Positions 45,987-55,412 of a stretch of 64,000 nucleotides of DNA are shown here, piece after piece (the stretch's first letter is position 1; every line of letters starts with the position of its first letter). The stretch lies in NCBI GenBank assembly GCA_945874535.1, contig CAMCGZ010000012.1:1-64000 (forward strand), in the 5' to 3' direction. The translations under genes were made by a program, and so were the position numbers. The notes under the pieces were generated by a model, which saw only the letters and a list, made by a program, of their open reading frames with translations, did no database searches and was not told where the DNA came from. The DNA is from Bdellovibrio sp. ZAP7 (GTDB lineage: Bacteria > Bdellovibrionota > UBA1018 > CAIMNF01).

Positions 45987-47398
45987 CCCAGTCTCGCGTT
46001 TACCGGATGCACTTTATTGGCATTGGCGGAATCGGTATGAGCGGCATTGCCGAAATCTTTCTTTCGCAAGGCCATCGGGTCAGTGGCTCGGATTTGAGCC
46101 AAGGTGAAACCACCGAGCGTCTGGTTCGGATGGGTGCCACGGTCCATGTGGGCCATGCACGCGAACACCTCCCGCCGGATGCTGACGTAGTGGTGACGAG
46201 CTCGGCAGTGAAGACCGACAACCCCGAGGTCATCGAAGCCCGCACCCATGGGATTCCGGTCATTCCTCGCGCCGAAATGCTTGCTGAAATCATGCGCGGC
46301 AAGACTGGCATTGCCGTGGCCGGAACCCACGGCAAGACCACCACGACGTCTATGGCCGCCCAGATACTGATCACGGCCGGAATGGATCCGACCGTGGTGG
46401 TGGGAGGAAAGGTCGAGGCCATTGGCAGCAATGCCAAGATGGGGCAGGGAACCGTTACCGTTGTGGAGGCCGACGAAAGCGATGGTTCATTTCATCTCCT
46501 TCCTGCGACCCATGCTGTGATCACCAATGTGGACCTCGATCACATGGAGTACTACGGCACCCGTGAGAAGTTGAATGAGGCCTTTATCCGCTTTACCAAG
46601 CAATTGCCCTTTTACGGGATGAGCTGGCTCTGCATCGACGACGCTGGGGTGAAAGAAATCCTGCCCTTCTTGACCAAGCCCTATCGCACGTATGGATTTA
46701 GCGATGAAGCCGATCTTCAAATTCGCGACCTGAAGGTCGTCGCCGGAGGCAAGCAGAGCTTCGAGCTTTGGCTTCGTCCGGATCGGGCCGAGGCCCATGC
46801 ACTCTTGGGCCCGGTCACGCTTGCGGTTCTCGGGCGCCACAATGTCTTGAATTCCACCGGAGCGGTCGGAGTTGCCCTGTCTGCTGGAGCCCCATTTTTA
46901 GCTGCCCAAGAGGCCCTGCAGGGCTTTCGGCATGTGCGCCGGCGCTTTGATCTCCGTTATGAGTCTCCGACCACCAAAATTAGAGTGGTTGACGACTACG
47001 GCCACCATCCCACCGAAATCCGCGCTGTGCTCGAAACCGCCCGTCAGGCCGGCGCAGGCAGGATCGTGACTGTTTTCCAACCGCACCGCTACACCCGCAC
47101 CCAGTTGTGCTGGGAAGAGTTTTTGACCTGTTTCCACGAGACGGACGTGCTCCTCATGCTCCCGATTTATGCTGCAAGTGAGGAGCCGATTGAAGGGGTC
47201 AGTACCTCGGCCTTGATTCGGGCCATTCGGGCCAGCTTGGGCTTCGGGATCGAGATCCACGAAGTCGAGACCCTCGAGGCCGCCGAAGAGTGGGTTCTCC
47301 GGAATCGTCAAGCGGATGACTTGATTCTGACGCTCGGGGCAGGATCGATCACCCGTCTGGCCGAGCGTTTGGCCCACGGACTTGCTGAAACCCATTGA
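45983..47398 (+). CDS. murC: UDP-N-acetylmuramate--L-alanine ligase
   Basis: FIGIGGIGMSGIAEI, AVAGTHGKTTTTSMAAQIL, VEADESDGSFHLLPATHAVITNVDLDHMEYYG, VDDYGHHPTEIRAVL. Confidence 0.97.
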   Translation: MTQSRVYRMHFIGIGGIGMSGIAEIFLSQGHRVSGSDLSQGETTERLVRMGATVHVGHAREHLPPDADVVVTSSAVKTDNPEVIEARTHGIPVIPRAEMLAEIMRGKTGIAVAGTHGKTTTTSMAAQILITAGMDPTVVVGGKVEAIGSNAKMGQGTVTVVEADESDGSFHLLPATHAVITNVDLDHMEYYGTREKLNEAFIRFTKQLPFYGMSWLCIDDAGVKEILPFLTKPYRTYGFSDEADLQIRDLKVVAGGKQSFELWLRPDRAEAHALLGPVTLAVLGRHNVLNSTGAVGVALSAGAPFLAAQEALQGFRHVRRRFDLRYESPTTKIRVVDDYGHHPTEIRAVLETARQAGAGRIVTVFQPHRYTRTQLCWEEFLTCFHETDVLLMLPIYAASEEPIEGVSTSALIRAIRASLGFGIEIHEVETLEAAEEWVLRNRQADDLILTLGAGSITRLAERLAHGLAETH

Positions 47399-47431
47399 TT
47401 TTTTACACCCTTTTTGTGTTAAAATGAAGCC

Positions 47432-48859
47432 ATGTCCCGTCGCTTGCACACTGTGGTTTTAAGCGATATCCATCTGGCCGATGCCGAACTCGGTCAGCCC
47501 GGACGTTCTCTTTGGAAGCGCTTCAAGCGGCCCAAGTTTTTTATCGATCAGAGTTTTAAGAGGCTCTTGCGCTTCATTGAGTCCGAGGCCAAAGGGGATC
47601 CAGTCGAGCTGATTCTAAATGGCGACATCTTCGACTTCGATTCGGTGATGCGCTTGCCCCTGCACACCTCTTTCAATGTTTCGTGGATCGAGAAAAAGCG
47701 CGGGCTTTTTCCGGAAGAAGAGAAAAGCCGCTTCAAGATGGAAGTCATCTTGGGCGACCATCCGGTGTTCTTCGATGCGATCCGGGACTTCATCCAGAAG
47801 GGCAATTCCCTGGTGTTCGTGATCGGCAATCACGATATTGAACTCCATTGGCCCTTGGTTCAGAAAGAGGTCCTGAAGTGCCTCCGCCTCACGGAAGAAG
47901 AAGAACTGCGGGTTCGCTTCTGTGAGTTCATCTATGTTTCAAATGGTGACACCGCGGTCGAGCATGGCAATCAGTATGACGACTACTGCGTGGCCAACTC
48001 GCCCATTCATCCGTTTATCAAGATCGGGAAGCGGGTCGAGGTGCGTCTGCCTTTCGGAAATATTGCCGGACGTTACATGACCAATGCCATGGGGCTTTTC
48101 AACCCCCATGTCGAGAGCACCTTCATCATGAGCCTGCCGGAGTACTTCAAGTTCTTTTACAAGTATGCCATCCGGGTTCAGCCCCTCTTGCCGCTCACCT
48201 GGGCCTGGAGTGCGGTGGTGGCGTTCTGGGTGGCAGTGGCCGATGGTTTGCTTCCCGCCATGCGTGACCCATTGTATGTCGAGCAGCGGGTGAACGGCAT
48301 TGCCGTAAAAGCCAACGCCTCGCCCGAGATGATCCGAACACTGAACGAGCTCCGGGTTCACTCTGCCATCTTCAATCCCCTCAAGATCGCACAAGAGCTT
48401 TGGCTCGATCGATTGTTGATTCTGATGTTCATTTCTTTCATGAGCTTCGAGATCTATGCCGTGCTCAACCTGATTGTTCCGGTATCGTTTGGTTGGTGGC
48501 TCCTCACGTTCTTTCTCTTCTTTCCGGGGCTCGTGTACTACTCGACCAAGATCAAGAGCGTGATCGTCGCAACCATGGAGGAGCTCTTCCGGAATGCGCC
48601 TTTGGTCGCAAAGATTACAAAAACCCAACGAGTCATCTTCGGGCACACCCACCGGGAGCTCCACACCTCGGTCGACCAGGTCGAGGTGATCAATACGGGC
48701 ACCTGGTCGCCCGCCTTCAAGGATCCAGAATGCCGCGAGATGTTCGGTCGGAAGTGCTTTGCCTGGGTACGGTACACCTCTCCGGATGCGACCGAACGCT
48801 CGGCTGATTTGTATGAATGGCTCGATCCCGGCCTCAATAAAGTCGCCATGAAAAAGTGA
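47432..48859 (+). CDS. metallophosphoesterase with transmembrane insert
   Basis: SDIHLAD, LNGDIFDFD, VIGNHDIE, FGHTHRELHTSVDQVEVINTGTW; hydrophobic stretches near residues 330-370. Confidence 0.88.
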   Translation: MSRRLHTVVLSDIHLADAELGQPGRSLWKRFKRPKFFIDQSFKRLLRFIESEAKGDPVELILNGDIFDFDSVMRLPLHTSFNVSWIEKKRGLFPEEEKSRFKMEVILGDHPVFFDAIRDFIQKGNSLVFVIGNHDIELHWPLVQKEVLKCLRLTEEEELRVRFCEFIYVSNGDTAVEHGNQYDDYCVANSPIHPFIKIGKRVEVRLPFGNIAGRYMTNAMGLFNPHVESTFIMSLPEYFKFFYKYAIRVQPLLPLTWAWSAVVAFWVAVADGLLPAMRDPLYVEQRVNGIAVKANASPEMIRTLNELRVHSAIFNPLKIAQELWLDRLLILMFISFMSFEIYAVLNLIVPVSFGWWLLTFFLFFPGLVYYSTKIKSVIVATMEELFRNAPLVAKITKTQRVIFGHTHRELHTSVDQVEVINTGTWSPAFKDPECREMFGRKCFAWVRYTSPDATERSADLYEWLDPGLNKVAMKK

Positions 48860-48866
48860 GACCCCG

Positions 48867-50078
48867 ATGAAGATCACGCTGAAAGACATCGAAGCCGCAC
48901 AAGAGACCCTCGCTCCCATTCTGGCTCCATCCCCCCTCATTCGGAATGAGACGCTTTCGCGTTTGTACGGCTGCGAGGTGTACCTCAAGCTCGAAACCCT
49001 GCAGCCCGTGGGGTCGTTCAAGATTCGCGGGGCCACCCACCGGATTTCGAAACTGACCGAAGACGAAAAAAAGCGCGGGGTGATTGCCGCCAGCGCCGGC
49101 AACCATGCCCAGGGAGTGGCTTGGGGAGCTCGGCACTTCACTACCTCGGCTCTGATTGTGATGCCTGAGACCGCCCCACTCATGAAGGTTTCAAACACCA
49201 AGGCTCTGGGTGCAGCCGTGCACCTAGAGGGCAATAACTACGACGAGAGCTACTTGGCCGCACAACGGATCATGAAAGAAACCGGACGCACCTATGTGCA
49301 TGCGTTTCATGACCCCTTGGTGATCGCGGGGCAGGGAACTCTGGGGCTCGAAATCCTCTCGCAGCTGCCCGAGGTGGACTATGTGGTGACTTCGATCGGG
49401 GGTGGAGGGCTTTGTGCAGGTATGGGAACCGCCCTCAAGAGCCTGAAACCCTCGGTGAAGATCATCGCCTGTCAGTCGACCAATGTGAGCTCGATGGCGC
49501 GCTCACTCGAGGCTAAAACATTGGTGGAAAGCCCGAACCTCGGTACGCTCGCCGACGGGATTGCCGTTCAGAAGGCAAATTCCGACATGTTCGAGCTCCT
49601 GCTGCCGCTGGTGGATCAGATTTACACCTCGGACGAAGAAGAGATCGCCATGAACGTGCTGCGCTTCATGGAGAAGTGCAAGTTACTGGTCGAGGGCAGC
49701 GCTGCCATTGTTTTAGGCGCGCTCGATCGGTATCAGGATCAGCTCGAGGGCAAAAAAGTCGTCCTGGTGGTTTGTGGGGGAAACATCGATGTGAATCTCA
49801 TCTCGCGGATCATCGACCGGGGGCTCATGCGTTCCGGACGGCGGATCCACCTGCGGGTTCAGATTCTCGATCGGCCGGGATCGCTCTCGAAGCTCACTGC
49901 TCTCATTGCCGCGCTCAAAGCAAATATTTTACAAGCGATTCACGACCGATCTGAAATGAAGATCCGCCTCGATGAGACCGAGGTCGAACTCATGCTCGAG
50001 ACCCGTGGCCCCGACCATGCAGCCGAAGTGATTGGCGCTCTTGAGAAAGAGTGCCGGAACGTGATCGTGATTTCCTAG
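48867..50078 (+). CDS. ilvA: threonine ammonia-lyase (PLP) with C-terminal ACT-like domain
   Basis: LKLETLQPVGSFKIRGATHRI (PLP Lys), ASAGNHAQGVAWGA, SIGGGGLCAGM, C-terminal ILDRPGSLSKLTALIA. Confidence 0.9.
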   Translation: MKITLKDIEAAQETLAPILAPSPLIRNETLSRLYGCEVYLKLETLQPVGSFKIRGATHRISKLTEDEKKRGVIAASAGNHAQGVAWGARHFTTSALIVMPETAPLMKVSNTKALGAAVHLEGNNYDESYLAAQRIMKETGRTYVHAFHDPLVIAGQGTLGLEILSQLPEVDYVVTSIGGGGLCAGMGTALKSLKPSVKIIACQSTNVSSMARSLEAKTLVESPNLGTLADGIAVQKANSDMFELLLPLVDQIYTSDEEEIAMNVLRFMEKCKLLVEGSAAIVLGALDRYQDQLEGKKVVLVVCGGNIDVNLISRIIDRGLMRSGRRIHLRVQILDRPGSLSKLTALIAALKANILQAIHDRSEMKIRLDETEVELMLETRGPDHAAEVIGALEKECRNVIVIS

Positions 50079-50093
50079 GTCAGGCCGGGCTGT

Positions 50094-51254
50094 TTAGAGT
50101 ACCTGCCAGCCCGGGTCCATGCACATGGTGATCAGCATGGCCCGCCAAGCGGCGAGGGCCTTGACTTGATCTTTGTTTGGAAAAGGCGCACTGAGATTCG
50201 GCAAGCATCTGTCTTCCATGCTTTCCCAACCCGAGCTGCCCAATTGAGGCATGGAGTCGATGTATTGATTGCTCTCGTTGACCAAGCTCATGAGTAGCTC
50301 TCTGTACTGGGGTGCCTGATTCACCCCAATGACCGAGACCGGCCCCTGGGCCAAAGCTGAGGGCAAATTCATGCTGAACACCAATGCGGTCGGAGAGAGC
50401 GATTTCCGGCGGGAGAAGGACCTGGATGGTGTGTACTGCGATCGGGTCGGGTCGATGATTTGTGGAATCGTCCTTCCGGGATAAAAAGCCCGGAAAAGAG
50501 ATTGATAGTCCGACTCGGTAGGTGCCGAAATTTGTGTGCACCAGTTGTAGGTCAGAGCTGGGTCCGAGCCGTGGCCGTCAGCCATCACCGGCCCGACCAA
50601 GACACTCACATTCACATTTCCCGGACCAGGAGTAGGGGTCGGAGTCGGGTCCGGTACACGGATCCGAGCCACCATCATGGCAATTTGGGGACTGGTTGCC
50701 TCGGCGCCCACCCGACGGCAAACCCTGTACATCCAGGCTGCCCGGGTGGTCAGCGGCAAGGGGGAGAAGTTGTTCTGTGAAAACTGGTCATTCGTTCCGC
50801 ACGAATTGTAAGGCCCGCTCTGAACGGTCTGGGATAGACCATTGCCGTAGTTGTTTGGTGGGCTCAGTTGGTTAGGAGTGTTTCCGTCCGTGACCCGGTT
50901 CGGATTGTTGAGGTCACAAGTGCTCCCGAAATCGGCAAAACGGGTTTGAATCCGGAAATTCCCCGAGTCACCCCAAGACCCTGACCAGATGATTTGGCTT
51001 GAGGTGCTGTGAGAATCAAGAGGAGCTGCGGGGCCAGTCACATCTGACAACACCCTCATGATACCGTTCGCATCCAGAAGGCGATACCCCGGCCAAGCCA
51101 CATCTTGTGCCGGATAACCGGTGACGCTGATCACCGAGCCGAAAGCCTGGAAGAGCTCCGGACTCATCATCACCGCGTTGGCGCCAACTTGAGCCAAAGC
51201 GGTCTTGGCCAGGAGAAAACCGAGGATCAAAAGAATCAGACTTCTGTTCTTCAT
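50094..51254 (-). CDS. exported hypothetical protein, third gene of cytochrome/DUF1501-like operon
   Basis: Signal MKNRSLILLILGFLLAKTALA; PDPTPTPTPGPG linker; start overlaps the stop of the upstream gene. Confidence 0.65.
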   Translation of the reverse strand: MKNRSLILLILGFLLAKTALAQVGANAVMMSPELFQAFGSVISVTGYPAQDVAWPGYRLLDANGIMRVLSDVTGPAAPLDSHSTSSQIIWSGSWGDSGNFRIQTRFADFGSTCDLNNPNRVTDGNTPNQLSPPNNYGNGLSQTVQSGPYNSCGTNDQFSQNNFSPLPLTTRAAWMYRVCRRVGAEATSPQIAMMVARIRVPDPTPTPTPGPGNVNVSVLVGPVMADGHGSDPALTYNWCTQISAPTESDYQSLFRAFYPGRTIPQIIDPTRSQYTPSRSFSRRKSLSPTALVFSMNLPSALAQGPVSVIGVNQAPQYRELLMSLVNESNQYIDSMPQLGSSGWESMEDRCLPNLSAPFPNKDQVKALAAWRAMLITMCMDPGWQVL

Positions 51255-53197
51255 GTGTTCACCAATTGGTAGGGTTGAAGCATGGGTTCGAACACGATGT
51301 TTCCGTTCGAATCGAGAGTAAATAGCTTTTCCGAACGTTCCATCAAGGTTTTCAGGTCACGATGGCGTTGTTCATTGCCCCCGAAGAGGCAGGCAATATT
51401 CGCTCCCAGATCCTTGAACGAAACCGGTCGTCCACTGCTGGAGTTCATTTGTAGTGAGGCTAGCCCCCAAGCCCCCGGGTAAGCAGCATTGTTGTTGGCT
51501 TGCGTCCCATAGGTGGTCCGGCCGACTACTTGGAGGCCTCCACTGATTCTGCCCGAGAACAACGCTGCACACGAACCGTGGTAGCCGTGTTGGCTTCCTC
51601 CGCCGTGCGAGTCCGGGTTCCGGGCGAACTCGGTATTGACGAGTATGACCGTATCGCGCCAGGGATTCGCAGGAGGCGGAGCTGGTGTTACCGAGCTCGA
51701 ACCGTCGATCAAGTCATTGAGCCTGGGCAGCGCCGCCGCCGGATTGGTGGAGAGCGTTCCGGGGTTCGAAGTGATGCCCTGGATATTCCGTCGCAGCTCA
51801 TAAAGCATGGTATTGAAGATGTAGTAAAATGCCGAATTCGAAATCAGATTTGCCACCACTCCGCGTTCGTGATTGTCGAAAGTAGCCCCCCAATTAGTCT
51901 GGGTTGAGCCATTGATCACGTAGCGCATGCTCACCATGCCTTCGCCCAACCCCAGCTGCAGAACACGGGTCAGGTTGTTGCGGAGTGCGACTTCAGCCAT
52001 CGCAAAATTACAGGCAAAGGCATCCGAAACATTCAGTTGTCCACCGCCTGCAAAGAGTGAAGCAATGTTGGAGATGGACTGTTTGTTTGAGTTGGATCCT
52101 CCAAAATTCCGTAGAATGGTTCTGGCAATTACAGGATTGGCCGCGACAGTGGCGGGGTCGGAAATCCCCTGAATGCTGTTTGTAGCCATGACTCGGGCCC
52201 GGTTCAGGATGTTCCGGTATTTGGTGAGGGTGTTCGAAAAATCGGTCAGAACATGAGCGTACAGGTTCGAGTCCACCGAGTTTTGAGCCTGTGAAAGCAG
52301 GTGATAAAGCTCTGAGATCCCCGGTCGGGAAATCATGTTGTTCACCCGCATTGACTCGACTGCCTGGAGCATCTTTCCACGCATCTGCTGGAACCACGCT
52401 CTTCGGGCGCTGTTCGAGCTGACTTCATTGGGTTGTGGATTCACCGCACGCAATAGGTCCATGGCTTGACCCCCGGTGTTGTCATCGGGGTTGAAGAGGC
52501 GAAGCCCGGATCCCGAGAGGGTCTTGAATGGACGAACTCCCCTCGAGTCGGCAATGGCCGGAAAAAAGCCGGTACCTGCCATGGCAGAAATGTAGCCACC
52601 GATTGTGTAGGCTCCCGGCTCGGGATCGAGCAGCATGGACTCAGCCAAGGGGTGGGCCGGTGCGGACTCGAGTCCGTAAATGAGCGCACAGTTGCTTTGA
52701 ATCAGACTCTTCATCGAGGCCACGCCGGTGCCCTCGCCGACGGGAATCATCGAGCTCCAAAGTAGCGGCATGTGCCAGGAGCTCACTGGGGTTCGGGCGT
52801 GGAAGATGGGCTGGCTCCCTTGCGTTTGAGTTCCATAGGCCTGAGACACGCTGAAGTCCACGTTCTCTTCGGTGGCTTTGCTTGCGGCACTCGGACGGAA
52901 GGAGGTGGCCAGACCCGGGGTCTTCCACTGGGGCGGAAGCCCGGAAAGACTCGAAGATTGAGCTGTCGGTGCGAGGTAGCTCGAGAGCTGGCAGGATCCT
53001 CCACGAATGAAGAAGTTCACAAAACGCGTGGGCCGGTTTCCGGTGGTCTGGGCCTGAGCCAGTGCAGGCTCGAGCACCGGGGCCAGAGCCATCAAGGTGG
53101 TCAGCTTCAAGGACCACTCGAGGAAGCTCCTCCGGTCCATTTCGCTCATCTGGTTCCAATTGTCCGGTAGCTTCAGCTTTTGATTTCGGGTTTTCAT
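51251..53197 (-). CDS. DUF1501-like exported protein (possible Tat signal)
   Basis: MDRRSFLEWSLKLTTLMALAPVLEPALAQAQ twin-Arg-like signal; RFVNFFIRGG..., DTVILVNTEFARNPDSHGGGSQHGYHGSCAALFSG. Confidence 0.65.
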   Translation of the reverse strand: MKTRNQKLKLPDNWNQMSEMDRRSFLEWSLKLTTLMALAPVLEPALAQAQTTGNRPTRFVNFFIRGGSCQLSSYLAPTAQSSSLSGLPPQWKTPGLATSFRPSAASKATEENVDFSVSQAYGTQTQGSQPIFHARTPVSSWHMPLLWSSMIPVGEGTGVASMKSLIQSNCALIYGLESAPAHPLAESMLLDPEPGAYTIGGYISAMAGTGFFPAIADSRGVRPFKTLSGSGLRLFNPDDNTGGQAMDLLRAVNPQPNEVSSNSARRAWFQQMRGKMLQAVESMRVNNMISRPGISELYHLLSQAQNSVDSNLYAHVLTDFSNTLTKYRNILNRARVMATNSIQGISDPATVAANPVIARTILRNFGGSNSNKQSISNIASLFAGGGQLNVSDAFACNFAMAEVALRNNLTRVLQLGLGEGMVSMRYVINGSTQTNWGATFDNHERGVVANLISNSAFYYIFNTMLYELRRNIQGITSNPGTLSTNPAAALPRLNDLIDGSSSVTPAPPPANPWRDTVILVNTEFARNPDSHGGGSQHGYHGSCAALFSGRISGGLQVVGRTTYGTQANNNAAYPGAWGLASLQMNSSSGRPVSFKDLGANIACLFGGNEQRHRDLKTLMERSEKLFTLDSNGNIVFEPMLQPYQLVNT

Positions 53198-53210
53198 GAT
53201 TCTGTCCTGA

Positions 53211-55337
53211 TCAATTGTTTTGAGCGCCGTTCTGGATCCAGCTCAAGATGGTGTTGATTTCTTGCTGACTCAGTGCGGGAGCGCCCATGGGCATTTGAGT
53301 CCCCACAGAGCTTCCGGAGACCCTCAAGTAGAGTCCGCTCTGGTACGGATTAGCTGTGTTCACAAGTCCATTATTTGGATCAACCAAAACCGAATGACTG
53401 ATCAGATTCGGGTGGGTGCTCTGGTGGCAGCCCATGCACTTTGGCACGAAGATATTGTTCTTGATCGAGGTGTAGCTATTGGCAGGAACATAATCGTAGG
53501 CATTCGGGAGGACGTCGAGTTGACTGCCTTTTTGAACATCCACGCTGAAAGTTCCTGATTCACGAGGGCCTGTCAGACACTGAATCTCCTGGCCGGTGAT
53601 TGAAGTGATCGAACAGGGCACTCCACCGATACGAACCGAGGTGCCCGATCCGAAGTTCGCTCCCGAGATCACGACGGGGGTATTGCCGGTGGCCGGGCCG
53701 GACTTTGGCAGAATCGAGCTCACACGAACCCAGTTCGAAGGGACCTTCCGCCCCCAAGAGCGAGAAAGAAACTGCGGAGTTCTGACTAGTTGTTTAAGAA
53801 GGGTTTTAGAGTTCTTGTGTGACAGGAACTGCTGGGCGACGGGTCTCAAATCAGCCCAAATCTTCTTCTCGTAGGCGGGAGTTGAGGGTGAAAGGTCCGG
53901 CAAATTCTCACTTTCGAGAGGGATCTTCACTCCGGAGAGCATCTCGAAATAGCGAATCGTTCCGCAGAGGTAGTAGTCCTGGCTGTTACGAAGAAGCGTC
54001 CCGAGTGAGGACAGTTGATCTGTCAGCTGGGGGTTGGCATCAAAAGTTTGTGAGACCTGATTTCCATCCCAGGCGGAGGTGAATGTAAAACGTCCGTGCA
54101 CACGCGAGCGATGGAAATTGGTGATGCCGCTTGCGGGTGCGGGCCAGACAAAAGAGTTCGGGAGAGATGACGAAGTACCGAGCACCTGATTAGACTGGAT
54201 ACGGAACATCACCGGATAAAAAACGGTGGTTTCGGGCGCGATGACCGAGTTGGCAGGAGCAACTGGCAATTTTTCGGAAAACTCCACCACCCGGAGGTTC
54301 TTGATCCCGATCGCTAGAGGATCCATGGTGGAGTGGCATTGAAGACATCCGGTGGGTTCGCGGAAAGGAGGGCGCTGGGCGTGGGTGGAGCGGTCCAATG
54401 CGAGTGTGGGTGCGCTGCTCTTCAGGTAAGGACCGTTACGGCAGAGAGCCGCATTCATGACCTCGCGAGACCAGCGCCGAGGCAGAGTCATTGAGCCATT
54501 CGAGACCTGATTTGTGGGCATGCCGGAGTTCAGGAGCAAGAAGGAGGGGTCTCCCATGAAGCCGCCACCAAGAGTGTTCTTCCAGAGCGGAGACCAGCCT
54601 TGAGCGACCGCTTGTGAGGGGCGAAAGTCCCAGCTCTCAAAGTTGCTGGCTTGCTCGCTCGTGGGTGGGACTCCGCCAGAAGCTGCAAATGAAGACGGGC
54701 TTGAAATGAGTCGTATCCCGGAAAACAATCCCCGATCGGTTCCGTACACCTCGCTCCCGATGTAGCGGGTGAGACTCTGGGCACTTCCATTAGGATCTCT
54801 GAAGAGATTGCCGTAGGGCGAGGTCGAACTCCCGGCACGGATGACTTGCAACGCAGAGGATTCGGTCACTGCTCTTGAATACTCGGAACCGGGCGCGAAG
54901 GTGGCCAAAGTAAAGTAAGCGGCCGGTGCCCCGGTGTCGTGGAGCATCTTGGTGTAGCCGAACTCGTTGAACACGTGTTGGAACTTGTCACTCTTAAAAA
55001 AGGTCTCGTGATACTGATGAAATCGGCGAATCAGGTCCTTTGCCTCTTGGAGCCGGATCCGGGTATTTGCGGTCTGAATCCCTCCGTTTTGTAAATTCAG
55101 GTTCGGGGCATCGATGAGCAAATCACAAAGTTCGAGGGCTTTGGCCTGAGTGTTGATTCCTGCACGGCGGGAATCATTGAAAGGAAGACGGATGTCAGCC
55201 AGCGATTGAAAGCATCTTGTGACCAGCTCTTGTGGAGACAGTGCATCCGCTTGGGCATGGGCCTTCCCTGGATTCAAGCAGCTCAAACCGATCCAACTGA
55301 CCAACACACCCCACTGCCACCATTTGCGAGTCCCCAT
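53211..55337 (-). CDS. exported multi-domain protein with two CxxCH heme motifs and an IPT/TIG domain
   Basis: GCLQCHSTMDPLAIGIKNLR, PKCMGCHQSTHPNL; TIG: VRVSSILPKSGPATGNTPVVISGANFGSGTSVRIGG; signal MGTRKWWQWGVLVSWIGLSCLNPGKAHA. Confidence 0.75.
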   Translation of the reverse strand: MGTRKWWQWGVLVSWIGLSCLNPGKAHAQADALSPQELVTRCFQSLADIRLPFNDSRRAGINTQAKALELCDLLIDAPNLNLQNGGIQTANTRIRLQEAKDLIRRFHQYHETFFKSDKFQHVFNEFGYTKMLHDTGAPAAYFTLATFAPGSEYSRAVTESSALQVIRAGSSTSPYGNLFRDPNGSAQSLTRYIGSEVYGTDRGLFSGIRLISSPSSFAASGGVPPTSEQASNFESWDFRPSQAVAQGWSPLWKNTLGGGFMGDPSFLLLNSGMPTNQVSNGSMTLPRRWSREVMNAALCRNGPYLKSSAPTLALDRSTHAQRPPFREPTGCLQCHSTMDPLAIGIKNLRVVEFSEKLPVAPANSVIAPETTVFYPVMFRIQSNQVLGTSSSLPNSFVWPAPASGITNFHRSRVHGRFTFTSAWDGNQVSQTFDANPQLTDQLSSLGTLLRNSQDYYLCGTIRYFEMLSGVKIPLESENLPDLSPSTPAYEKKIWADLRPVAQQFLSHKNSKTLLKQLVRTPQFLSRSWGRKVPSNWVRVSSILPKSGPATGNTPVVISGANFGSGTSVRIGGVPCSITSITGQEIQCLTGPRESGTFSVDVQKGSQLDVLPNAYDYVPANSYTSIKNNIFVPKCMGCHQSTHPNLISHSVLVDPNNGLVNTANPYQSGLYLRVSGSSVGTQMPMGAPALSQQEINTILSWIQNGAQNN

Positions 55338-55412
55338 TCGAACCAGTTTATCACTCGCTAAACTTCATGCTCTAGGCAAAATTTGCTCAAAAGGCCTGTC
55401 AAACCAGACACA

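Noticed and set aside
47939-49234. 431-aa - strand ORF opposite the metallophosphoesterase and ilvA
   Set aside because: Spans two well-supported + strand genes; no recognisable motifs.
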